A DNA stretch of 7,805 nt from CAVZLD01 sp964522605 (GTDB taxonomy: Bacteria; Planctomycetota; Planctomycetia; Pirellulales; Pirellulaceae), in the NCBI GenBank assembly GCA_964522605.1, contig CAZFWV010000320.1, forward strand, positions 1 to 7,805, in the 5' to 3' direction. How positions within the stretch are numbered: position 1 is the stretch's first letter; every line of letters starts with the position of its first letter. A program made the translations under genes and the position numbers. A model generated the notes under the pieces. It saw nothing but the letters and a program-made list of their open reading frames with translations. It ran no database searches and was not told the DNA's origin. Shown piece after piece: positions 1 to 6,834 of the stretch.

Positions 1-344
1 ATGTCCAGGTCTATGTCTGGTCTGACATGTTCGATCCACATCACAATGCGCACGGCGACTACTACCTGGTGCGCGGCGATTTCACGGGCTCTTGGAATCA
101 TCTGCCCCGGGACCTCGTGATTGCTGTGTGGGGCGGAGAACCGCGGGCCAAGAGCTTGGAGTTTTTCGACGGACATGGCTTCGAGACGCTTGCGGCGTGT
201 TACTATGATGCCGATGACCTTGCCGACGTTCGGCGCTGGCTTGACCTGATCCGACAGACGCAACGCGGTCGTGGAATGATGTATACCCCCTGGCTGAAGA
301 AGTATCAGCTTCTGCCAGAATTCGGGGATCTACTTGACCAATAA
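1..344 (+). CDS. C-terminal part of a glycoside-hydrolase-like (GH20-like) protein, 5' end outside window
   Basis: The reading frame is open from base 3 and ends at TAA 342-344, so 113 residues of a longer protein are visible. The segment carries VYVWSDMFDPHHNA near its start, then HGDYYLVRGDFTGSW, a VIAVWGG strand, a GHGFETLAACYYD segment and MMYTPWLKKY near the end. From memory, this series of aromatic strand ends resembles the last strands of the TIM barrel in bacterial proteins annotated as family-20-type glycosyl hydrolases, common in Planctomycetes and Verrucomicrobia. That assignment is recollection, not a search result. The catalytic residues would lie upstream and cannot be judged. 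The stop lies nine bases before the next start and overlaps its ribosome binding site, so the two genes are probably cotranscribed. An in-frame ATG at 27 is internal, because conserved-looking sequence continues upstream of it. Confidence 0.6.
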   Translation, partial: VQVYVWSDMFDPHHNAHGDYYLVRGDFTGSWNHLPRDLVIAVWGGEPRAKSLEFFDGHGFETLAACYYDADDLADVRRWLDLIRQTQRGRGMMYTPWLKKYQLLPEFGDLLDQ

Positions 345-353
345 GGTGAAAAC

Positions 354-1640
354 ATGGATTTCTTGGTCTATCTGTTCGTCGGAAAACCGCTGATTACGAT
401 CCGCTTGGCTCTTGTCATCGTCATGATTTCGATCCATGCCGTCGAGACGTCGGGCGAGGTTGTCGTCCGAGAGGGTGATTGGATCGTTGTTGACGAGGAA
501 GTCCGGCGAGGTCAGCAGATTCGGCTGAATGGAAATCTGATCCTGCCCAAGAACTCCCAGTTGACGCTGGAAGACTCAACACTGGAAATCGTGGGAGACT
601 ATTCGCGTGAGCACAATGTGACCTGGAGCGGTGGGACGTTGGTTACGAAGAATTCGACACTCGGTGGCTTTGTCAACGATGCGGGGACCCCAATTCACAC
701 GGCATTCCACCTCTATGACGGCTTGTGGCAGGCAACCGACACAACTGTTGCCTATTCGTATGGAATCAGTTTTCACTGGTCCGAAGGCAAAGGAATCCTG
801 CGCGGCACACGCTTGCAGGCCGGCCCCCGACCCGACGCGATCATTCTCTCGGGCGAAGCAGATGTCGAACTGGTTGACTCGACCTTTCCGATCGGCCTGG
901 GATTGTACGTCGACCAAGGTGGTTCCGCGGTTCTCGATCTTTTGCCGAATGAAGATATCTCAGCAACATTTGATCGGTCGAACCTCCTGCCGGGAGTGAA
1001 ATGGCGCTTGGCGTTGAGGAACTGCAGCGTTGAGCGATGGTTCTTATTTGTGCGACAAATCGGTGGTTGGCAACCTCCCGCCGAGATCACGTTGGCGAGT
1101 TCCAGGAATCTGATCGTTTCGTTATTGGGGCACAACCTGAAAGGAGATGTCACGCTTACGCGCGAACTGGAAAATCCCTTGCGAATCGGCAACTTAACTC
1201 TCAAGAATTCTGGGTCGCCTGCGGACATTTCGATGTTTGCTCTGTACCTTTCCGGAGAAGAGAACGACCTGACCGTGCAAGGCAAATCTCACATCTGCGA
1301 ATTGATGATGCATGCCGGCGGGAAACTCAGAGTCCTCGGCGATGTTGACAGAAATGACCTGAGCCTTGGCTGTACAACGCTTGATCTGAAAGGCACCGCG
1401 AAACTGGAGATCGAACACGTGCATCTGGGCCGACCTTTGAATTGGCAGGGCGAAAATGAAGTGGGAGAAGTCAATGTTTCGGATCAGGCTCGGTTTTCAG
1501 GAAAACACATATCGGTGCGGGACGTCCGCTTTCGAACCGAACAAGCTGGTTGCGTCGAACTGTTGAACGTCACGCAATACGGAAACATCGAAAAGGTTGA
1601 GCACGGCGGGCCGATTCAAGTTGTCGTGAGTGACGAGTAA
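354..1640 (+). CDS. Exported beta-rich protein, probable right-handed parallel beta-helix, function unknown
   Basis: This 428-residue protein starts at ATG 354, with AAGGTGAA at 343-350 as a good ribosome binding site overlapping the previous stop. Residues 13-30 (LITIRLALVIVMISIHAV) follow a basic residue and look like a signal peptide or N-terminal anchor, so export is inferred. The rest is a succession of short strands separated by Gly/Asn/Asp turns, for example LNGNLILPKNSQLTLEDSTL at 58-77, then VELVDSTF, LTLKNSG and LDLKGTAKLEIEHV. This ladder-like pattern is typical of pectate-lyase-like parallel beta-helices. I see no catalytic signature or exact repeat unit, and I do not recognise a named family. 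Neighbours on both sides encode carbohydrate-active enzymes, so a polysaccharide-binding, lyase or surface role is plausible but only inferred from context. Confidence 0.75.
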   Translation: MDFLVYLFVGKPLITIRLALVIVMISIHAVETSGEVVVREGDWIVVDEEVRRGQQIRLNGNLILPKNSQLTLEDSTLEIVGDYSREHNVTWSGGTLVTKNSTLGGFVNDAGTPIHTAFHLYDGLWQATDTTVAYSYGISFHWSEGKGILRGTRLQAGPRPDAIILSGEADVELVDSTFPIGLGLYVDQGGSAVLDLLPNEDISATFDRSNLLPGVKWRLALRNCSVERWFLFVRQIGGWQPPAEITLASSRNLIVSLLGHNLKGDVTLTRELENPLRIGNLTLKNSGSPADISMFALYLSGEENDLTVQGKSHICELMMHAGGKLRVLGDVDRNDLSLGCTTLDLKGTAKLEIEHVHLGRPLNWQGENEVGEVNVSDQARFSGKHISVRDVRFRTEQAGCVELLNVTQYGNIEKVEHGGPIQVVVSDE

Positions 1641-1646
1641 CGCCAT

Positions 1647-1695
1647 TCGGAATCGTCTCCAGAGATGCTTCCGATCAATCATCAAGGATTCTTGA
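1647..1695 (+). promoter_or_regulatory. Two tandem hairpins in the gap before the GH43-like gene
   Basis: The first hairpin pairs 1647-1658 with 1663-1674 around a CCAG loop: TCGGAA pairs with TTCCGA, then after one T-C mismatch CGTCT pairs with AGATG with one G-U. The second pairs TCAAG (1682-1686) with CTTGA (1691-1695) around GATT. No T-run follows either, so they do not look like classical intrinsic terminators. They could stabilise or process the transcript, or attenuate it. The pairing is read directly from the sequence; the role is unknown. Confidence 0.4.
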
Positions 1696-1710
1696 AGCGA
1701 CGAATCAATC

Positions 1711-1714
1711 GAGG
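1711..1714 (+). promoter_or_regulatory. Ribosome binding site deciding the GH43-like start
   Basis: GAGG lies seven bases before ATG 1722. An upstream in-frame ATG at 1665 would begin inside the hairpin region and put a charged stretch before the signal peptide, so 1722 is preferred. Confidence 0.6.
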
Positions 1715-1721
1715 CGGAACG

Positions 1722-2912
1722 ATGCAATTTTCGATCCACACGCTGCCCGTATTATTCGGTTTGACCTGTCTTTCTGCCTTTGCGGCAGCGGCGCAGGTCG
1801 ATTCCGAGCCAGTTCCTGAGTTCCGCGCCGAAAAGACAGATCGAACGCCCGGTCCTGTGATGGATCCCGAAACGATTCGCGCGGGACTCAAGCGTCACGA
1901 CCGCGCTCTCTACATCAAGGCGGGTTGGATTCGCGATCCCTATATAGAACTCGGTCCCGATGGCTACTATTATCTCACCGGAACGCAACCCAATCCGGGG
2001 GATCCTCGTGAGGCGGAGGATCCTTACAACATTGGATTGGGTCAAGGGAGTATCGTGGGAGAAACGGTTCGCGTCGACCGCAGCGAAGATCTGATTCACT
2101 GGGAGTCGCTCGGTCGCGTCTTCTCGCTGGAAGATACGTATCAAGTTCGTGTTCAGCAGCAGCAGCAGCAGCGTCAGCGCGTGCTCTGGGCACCGGAACT
2201 CCATTGGCTGGGAGACCGTTGGGCCTTGGTCCATTGCCCTCAAGCCGTGGCCAGCTTGGCATTCACGCGCGGACCCGAATTACAGGGCCCGTGGATTCAT
2301 CCGATGGGTGAACAACTGGGCCCGCGCCATGATCCCTCACTGTTTCAGGACGACGATGGTGCTTGGTACCTGTTGTGGCAGAACACAATGATTGCACAGC
2401 TCTCCAATGACTTCACGAACTACGCAACCAAGCCGGTTCGAATTGATCCCACTGGTTCGCGCCCTGGTCCGGATGGCGAGCCAATTCGTCGCATTGGGCA
2501 CGAGGGGGCGACGATGATCAAGGTCGGCGGCAAATACGTGCACTTAGGGACAGCTTGGTCTACGGATCGCATGCGGAAGGGATCCTACAACCTGTACTAT
2601 TGCGTTGCTGACAAGATTACAGGCCCCTACGGACCACGCCAATTCGCCGGGCGATTTTTGGGCCACGGGACGCCCTTCCAGGACAAGGAGGGACAATGGT
2701 GGTGCACGGCTTTCTTCAATGCGAACGTACCACCGTTGCCGCGCGAGGGAATCGAGAATCGCGATCTTCGCGAGAACGCGCAGACAATCAACGAACAGGG
2801 CGTGACGATTGTTCCGCTCGACGTTCGAGTGCTCGAGGATGGCGATATCTACATCCGCGCTAAAGACCCGGCCTATGCGAACCCCGGTCCCGACGAGGCG
2901 CAGAAATTCTAA
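1722..2912 (+). CDS. Secreted GH43-like (five-bladed beta-propeller) glycoside hydrolase
   Basis: From ATG 1722 the protein has 396 residues. Residues 1-24 form a signal peptide (MQFSIHTLPV... ending AFAAAA, cut probably before QVDSE), so it is exported. The GH43 landmarks come in order. WIRDPYI holds Asp72, the expected catalytic base, followed by DGYYYLTGT. WAPELHW is at 156-162. HDPSLFQDDDGAWYLLW holds Asp204, the expected pKa-modulating Asp. EGATMIKVGGKYV holds Glu261, the expected general acid. GHGTPFQD contains His315. These match the usual Asp/Asp/Glu arrangement of GH43/GH117-like propellers, which typically act on arabinosides, xylosides or galactosides; the substrate here cannot be read from sequence. 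An uninterrupted run of six CAG codons gives Gln145-150, just before the WAPE strand, which is unusual. The sulfatase follows 56 bases downstream, suggesting a sulfated glycan as target. Confidence 0.85.
   Translation: MQFSIHTLPVLFGLTCLSAFAAAAQVDSEPVPEFRAEKTDRTPGPVMDPETIRAGLKRHDRALYIKAGWIRDPYIELGPDGYYYLTGTQPNPGDPREAEDPYNIGLGQGSIVGETVRVDRSEDLIHWESLGRVFSLEDTYQVRVQQQQQQRQRVLWAPELHWLGDRWALVHCPQAVASLAFTRGPELQGPWIHPMGEQLGPRHDPSLFQDDDGAWYLLWQNTMIAQLSNDFTNYATKPVRIDPTGSRPGPDGEPIRRIGHEGATMIKVGGKYVHLGTAWSTDRMRKGSYNLYYCVADKITGPYGPRQFAGRFLGHGTPFQDKEGQWWCTAFFNANVPPLPREGIENRDLRENAQTINEQGVTIVPLDVRVLEDGDIYIRAKDPAYANPGPDEAQKF
2154..2171 (+). repeat. (CAG)6 trinucleotide repeat inside the GH43-like gene
   Basis: Six uninterrupted CAG codons encode Gln145-150 and are followed by CGT CAG CGC, giving a Gln/Arg-rich loop directly before the conserved WAPE motif. 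The tract is in frame, so slippage by whole units would change loop length without breaking the enzyme. Confidence 0.9.
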
Positions 2913-2914
2913 TC

Positions 2915-2949
2915 CGTGCAAACCCGCGGCCGACGGCCATGGTCGCACG
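2915..2949 (+). promoter_or_regulatory. Interrupted hairpin between GH43-like gene and sulfatase
   Basis: CGTGC (2915-2919) pairs with GCACG (2945-2949), ACC (2922-2924) with GGT (2941-2943), and GGCC (2928-2931) with GGCC (2935-2938) around a GAC loop, giving 12 pairs with small internal loops. It fills most of the gap and ends seven bases before the sulfatase ribosome binding site. No T-run follows. It also covers an in-frame ATG at 2939, arguing against that start. Confidence 0.4.
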
Positions 2950-2956
2950 CTTCCGG

Positions 2957-2963
2957 AAAGGAA
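2957..2963 (+). promoter_or_regulatory. Ribosome binding site deciding the sulfatase start
   Basis: AAAGGAA lies five bases before ATG 2969. The earlier in-frame ATG at 2939 has no comparable site and would add charged residues before the signal peptide. Confidence 0.65.
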
Positions 2964-2968
2964 CTGCC

Positions 2969-4561
2969 ATGACATGGCTTTTATTTCGACGGATTCTCTT
3001 TCTTGCGATTGGCGCCGCAAGTTTCTCGTCGATTTCGGCGCAGGCGAAACCGAATGTCGTGCTGATCATTTGTGATGATCTGAATGACTACATCACGGGA
3101 ATGGGAGGCCATCCTCAGGCGACAACTCCAAACATCGAGCGTCTAGCCCAATCCGGTGTTGCGTTCCGACGGGCCTACAGCAACAACCCGATTTGCGCAC
3201 CGTCCCGCTCGAGTTTTCTGACTGGAATCTACCCGCACAAGTCCGGCAACTTGTTCTTTGATAAATGGTTCGAGAACCCGGTTTTGAAGAACTCCAAGAC
3301 GGTGATGGAGTATTTTCGGGAGAACGGTTACTACGTGACGGGGACGGGCAAGATTATGCACCATCACTTGCCAGCCGTCTGGAGCGAGTATGGTCACAAG
3401 GCGGACTACGGGCCCTTTGTTTTCGACGGTCAGGCTCGCGTTGCTCATCCTTCGGTGCCCGAACCTTTTCGTAGCATTGGACCAGTCGACGGTTCTTTCG
3501 CTGCGTTGGACGACATCCCATATGCCGACGATGCCGATGCCCAGACGGGCTGGATCTACGGTACCTGGGGGAAAAACGTCCCGTTTCGTTACAGAAGCGA
3601 ACACGATCGCGACCCGACGCCGGACGAACGAAATGCTGCCTGGGCGGCAAATCGCATCCGCGCGTTCGCCGAACAGGAAGACGGTCAACCCTTCTTTCTG
3701 GCAGTTGGCTTCATTCGGCCTCATACGCCGCTGCATGTGCCGCGCAAGTATTTCGACATGTTCGCGCTCGATTCGCTCGGACTACCGTTGATCAAACCGA
3801 ACGATGTTGAAGATACGCATTTTTCGAAGTATCTTGGGCCAGATCAAAAGGGCATCAAGTACTTTCAGCTTCTGCAGCAATCCTATCCAAGTCTGGAAGA
3901 GGGGCTTAAGACTTTCACGCGCGCCTACCTCGCCTGCGTAGCGGCCGTCGATGATTGCATCGGACAGGTGATCGATGCAGTCGACCACAGTCCTTTTCGT
4001 GATCAGACGATCGTGATTGTGACCAGTGATCACGGCTGGCAAATGGGGCAGAAGGATTACCTCTTCAAGAATTCTCCGTGGGAAGAAAGTACGCGTGTTC
4101 CCCTGATCATTCGCGCGCCGGGCATCACACAAGCCGGCAAAGTTGCGGACCATCCCGTATCGCTGATCGATTTGTATCCTACGTTGATCGATCTTTGTGG
4201 GCTCGAGGGGGATACGCAGAAGAGCGAGCTTGGAGCTCCGCTCGATGGGCATAGTCTGCGACCTTTTCTCGAAAATCCAGAAAGCAGCGATTGGGAAGGG
4301 TCGGATGCCGCCTTGTCTATGATCTTTGTGGGCAACTCGCCTCAGAAGCTGTCACCCGCCGAGCGACAACGGCCAGAAAATCAGCACTGGACCATTCGCA
4401 CAAAGCGGTGGCGTTACATTCGCTATAACGACGGCGCCGAAGAACTGTACGACCACGATCAAGACGCACGTGAGTGGGTGAATTTGGCTGATGCGCCGGA
4501 ACATGCGGCGACAAAAGCCGCCTTGCAGCAGCAATTGCAGGAGATGCTGAGTGAGAAGTGA
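2969..4561 (+). CDS. Secreted formylglycine-dependent sulfatase, iduronate-2-sulfatase-like
   Basis: From ATG 2969 this is a 530-residue type I sulfatase with a signal peptide over about residues 1-26 (RRILFLAIGAASFSSISAQA), so it is exported. KPNVVLIICDDLNDY supplies the metal-binding Asp36-Asp37. CAPSRSSFLTG at 76-86 is the C-x-P-S-R signature, in which Cys76 should be oxidised to formylglycine by a separate maturase not present in this window. Further active-site landmarks are GKIMHHH (Lys128, His131), RPHTPLHVP (His252), VTSDHGWQMG (Asp354-His355) and FKNSPWEES (Lys367). The DDLND, GKIMHH and PHTPLHVP patterns resemble the iduronate-2-sulfatase-like subgroup. All expected catalytic positions appear intact and length is normal. 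It probably removes sulfate esters from the same polysaccharide that the upstream GH43-like enzyme attacks; the exact substrate is inferred only from this context. It is the last + strand gene of the cluster. Confidence 0.93.
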   Translation: MTWLLFRRILFLAIGAASFSSISAQAKPNVVLIICDDLNDYITGMGGHPQATTPNIERLAQSGVAFRRAYSNNPICAPSRSSFLTGIYPHKSGNLFFDKWFENPVLKNSKTVMEYFRENGYYVTGTGKIMHHHLPAVWSEYGHKADYGPFVFDGQARVAHPSVPEPFRSIGPVDGSFAALDDIPYADDADAQTGWIYGTWGKNVPFRYRSEHDRDPTPDERNAAWAANRIRAFAEQEDGQPFFLAVGFIRPHTPLHVPRKYFDMFALDSLGLPLIKPNDVEDTHFSKYLGPDQKGIKYFQLLQQSYPSLEEGLKTFTRAYLACVAAVDDCIGQVIDAVDHSPFRDQTIVIVTSDHGWQMGQKDYLFKNSPWEESTRVPLIIRAPGITQAGKVADHPVSLIDLYPTLIDLCGLEGDTQKSELGAPLDGHSLRPFLENPESSDWEGSDAALSMIFVGNSPQKLSPAERQRPENQHWTIRTKRWRYIRYNDGAEELYDHDQDAREWVNLADAPEHAATKAALQQQLQEMLSEK

Positions 4562-4636
4562 GACCGACGGAAGCGGGGAGATTCGTTTACCGCCCCTCGA
4601 TTTTGCGTCATCGACTCCAAACGGTTGACGTCGCAG

Positions 4637-4679
4637 GTATGCGCCATTAATTGCGGCTTGCGCCGAATTAAGGGCATAC
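4637..4679. repeat. Long hairpin with three one-sided bulges in the convergent gap
   Basis: The right arm 4662-4679 is fully paired (18 bases). The left arm 4637-4657 pairs in four blocks, GTATGC, CC, TTAATT and CGGC, separated by single extra bases G4643, A4646 and G4653. The loop is TTGC (4658-4661). It sits between the ends of the sulfatase and pilT, where a bidirectional terminator would be expected, but no T-run follows on either strand. One-sided extrahelical bases recall REP-like or integron attC folds, yet no attC core sequence is visible. The rest of the 184-base gap shows only a weaker interrupted hairpin around 4606-4630. Confidence 0.6.
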
Positions 4680-4745
4680 GATACAAGGTCCCGTGACCAA
4701 AGATCTCCTGCGTGATCCCGTATGTATAGCGCCCGAGAAGTGGTG

Positions 4746-5945
4746 TCAGAGGATACTCGAAGCTCGGACGTCAATTCCCTTGAGAGCCATCTTCAGCGCG
4801 TTCTGGTTTGGAGCGACCGAAAACGCGGTGTTTCGATCGATCAGCTCGTCCTCGACGAGCTTCTTCAGACTCATCGTGAAATCCTGCATCCCGTCATCGG
4901 CGCCAATACGAATGGCATCGGAAAGTTTGTGATCCTCACCCTCCAGGATCAGCTTCTGGATGATCGGATCGAAGAACATGATTTCAACGGCCGGCACTCG
5001 TCCGACTTCGGGTTTGGTCGACTTCAGCAGCTTTTGTGCCACGATGCCCTTCGTATTGAACGCGATCGCGCTACGGATCGCACCATGCATTTCTTCGGGG
5101 AACAAATCGAGGATCCGCCCGATCGTCGTGGATGCGCTGGAGGCATGGATCGTCCCGAAGACTAAGTGACCCGTCTCCGCCGCGTGAATGGCAGTGAGGA
5201 ACGTCTCCTCGTCGCGCATCTCGCCCACGAGCATGACGTCTGGATCTTCTCGCACCGCATGTTTCATTCCGATGGCGAAGTCCTCAACATCCTGTCCGAC
5301 TTCCCGCTGGTTGATCAGGCATTTGTCCTGGGTGAAGATAAACTCGATTGGATCCTCGAGTGTCAAAATGTGTTTGCGGTATTTGCGGTTGATGTAATCC
5401 AGCATCGAGGCGATCGTTGTCGATTTGCCTGATCCGGTGACACCAGCCAACAGCACCAAGCCCTGATCGAAATTGCATAGCTCTTCCACCGCGGGAGGCA
5501 AATGAAGGCCCTCAAAGTTGGGAATCCAATTATTGATTCGCCTCGCCACCATGCCGATGTTTCCCAACTGTGTGAGTACGTTGACGCGGAACCGCCATTT
5601 CGTCCCGTCCACATCGCAGGAATGAGCAAAGTCGGCGCCACCCGTTTTTCGAAAGATCCCCTGATTGCGCTCGTCCATCATCGGCACGAGCAGTCGCACC
5701 ATCTCTTCGGATTCGATCGGGCCTCGTTTGAGGGCTCTCAGCTCACCCTTGGTGCGTACCATCGGCGGGCTGCCGACTTTCAGGTGTAGATCGCTCCCAT
5801 CCAGTTTTACCAATGCCCGAAAGAGCTTGTTCACTTCCAACTCGTGATCTTGCAGAGCGAGACGCTTCAGCAGAAAGTCGCTCAAATCGCCCTCGTTGCT
5901 CGAGGATGTCGCGGCGTCAGATTCTTTAGCCTGCTTCTGGGACAT
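4746..5945 (-). CDS. pilT: PilT-family type IV pilus retraction ATPase
   Basis: This 399-residue cytoplasmic hexameric ATPase of the secretion/pilus superfamily would power pilus retraction, hence twitching or surface adhesion. Domains in order: a Ser/Gly/Asp-rich N-terminus of about 40 residues, a PAS-like N-domain (about 40-150, with LDGSDLHLKVGSPP), then the motor domain. The motor has Walker A GVTGSGKST (168-176), the Asp box TLEDPIEF (195-202), Walker B DPDVMLVGEMRD (234-245, catalytic Glu242) and the His box TGHLVFGTIHASSA (258-271). The C-terminal AIRNLIRE motif of classical PilT is replaced by AIRIGADDGMQDF (344-356), as in more distant relatives. The start overlaps the preceding STAS-HATPase gene by 20 bases, with GGAG upstream, so translation is probably coupled. 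No other pilus gene is in the window. PilU, or a related ATPase serving another machine, is possible. Confidence 0.9.
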   Translation of the reverse strand: MSQKQAKESDAATSSSNEGDLSDFLLKRLALQDHELEVNKLFRALVKLDGSDLHLKVGSPPMVRTKGELRALKRGPIESEEMVRLLVPMMDERNQGIFRKTGGADFAHSCDVDGTKWRFRVNVLTQLGNIGMVARRINNWIPNFEGLHLPPAVEELCNFDQGLVLLAGVTGSGKSTTIASMLDYINRKYRKHILTLEDPIEFIFTQDKCLINQREVGQDVEDFAIGMKHAVREDPDVMLVGEMRDEETFLTAIHAAETGHLVFGTIHASSASTTIGRILDLFPEEMHGAIRSAIAFNTKGIVAQKLLKSTKPEVGRVPAVEIMFFDPIIQKLILEGEDHKLSDAIRIGADDGMQDFTMSLKKLVEDELIDRNTAFSVAPNQNALKMALKGIDVRASSIL

Positions 5946-6834
5946 TCGATTGTTCTCCGCTTGACGAATCGCCTTGCTTCAGCTGCGAGGCAAGATGGAT
6001 GCGGACTTCGACGCAGTTACGTTCTTCCACTCGCCGGTACTTCAGCACATCGACCATGTCCAGTACCAGCAGCAGTCCCAGGCCTCCAACTTCGCGATCC
6101 TCGGCGTGTAGATCGAGCGAGGGACCTCTGCGCGGATCGAACGGCCTGCCATCATCTTCAATTCTCAGGATGATCTCTTCAGCGTCGATCGCGAGTTCAA
6201 TGTCGATCATGTGGGTGTCGTCGTCAACATAGGCGTAATGGATCACGTTGACCACCAGTTCATCGATCGCCAAGTTCACGGCGTACGCCGCTCGATCAAC
6301 AATGCCATGGGCCTCAAGGAATTGAGCCAGAGTCGTGTTTAAGCCTTCCAGTTCAGAGTGCTCGTTCTTAATCGCTAGCTTCAATTCGCCTTCAATCACC
6401 GAGGGAGCTGCGGATTCAATCTCCAGCCGTTGGGAATGAGATTCTTTCTCCAAATTAGTAGGCGGCGAAGTTGCCGTGTCGGAAGGACCCCGAGCGCCTT
6501 CCAAGATCTGAATCGCCTCGTCCAGATCATGCGCAATCGGCAGGATGTTTCCCAATCCGCTCGTCACGAGGACCGACTTGACGATCTCTTGGGGATTCAG
6601 CAGTACCATTCTGTGCCCGCCTTTCAACAGCTTCTTGCCGTTGACTACCAGCAGGCCAATTCCTCGCGAAGCCATGAAGGCGACTTCTGATAGATCGACG
6701 ATTGCTGGTCGCTCACGAGCCGCCGTTGCCTGGGAGAACTCCGCACGAATGTCCTCGGTTCCTGTTGAGTCGAGGCGACCGATGAGAACGACGTGTGTGA
6801 TGTCGTCGTCGCGATGGAGAATCGTCATCTTCAT
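5926..6834 (-). CDS. STAS-HATPase fusion: anti-sigma antagonist joined to RsbW/SpoIIAB-like Ser/Thr kinase
   Basis: The protein has 302 residues and two domains. Residues 3-112 form a STAS domain (HVVLIGRLDSTGTEDI, then AIVDLSEVAFMASRGIGLLVV) like SpoIIAA/RsbV. Ser56 aligns with the phosphorylated serine of that family, but the preceding Asp is Ala55 and the next residue is Arg57. A polar linker (about 113-145) leads to a HATPase_c domain at 148-282: N-box AIDELVVNVIHYAY (Glu192, Asn196), DDGRPFDP (Asp228, Gly229) and the glycine-rich GGLGLLLV (250-257), as in RsbW/SpoIIAB anti-sigma kinases. Normally these are separate partners in a phosphorylation switch; here they share one chain. It starts at ATG 6834, inside the ATGA shared with the toxin-like gene, with AGGAG seven bases upstream. 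It overlaps pilT by 20 bases, so it may control pilus retraction or an unlinked sigma factor or target. Confidence 0.88.
   Translation of the reverse strand: MKMTILHRDDDITHVVLIGRLDSTGTEDIRAEFSQATAARERPAIVDLSEVAFMASRGIGLLVVNGKKLLKGGHRMVLLNPQEIVKSVLVTSGLGNILPIAHDLDEAIQILEGARGPSDTATSPPTNLEKESHSQRLEIESAAPSVIEGELKLAIKNEHSELEGLNTTLAQFLEAHGIVDRAAYAVNLAIDELVVNVIHYAYVDDDTHMIDIELAIDAEEIILRIEDDGRPFDPRRGPSLDLHAEDREVGGLGLLLVLDMVDVLKYRRVEERNCVEVRIHLASQLKQGDSSSGEQSNVPEAG

Noticed and set aside
2000..2023. 8-bp inverted repeat GGATCCTC/GAGGATCC within the GH43-like gene.
   Set aside because: It lies wholly within coding sequence for a loop (PGDPREAEDP) and is short enough to arise by chance.
4637..4679. Calling the bulged hairpin an intrinsic terminator.
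   Set aside because: No T-run follows on either strand, so it is described as a structured repeat of unknown role instead.
4722..5165. Plus-strand 147-codon open frame opposite pilT.
   Set aside because: It is an antisense shadow of a clearly conserved ATPase gene, with no protein-like motif of its own.
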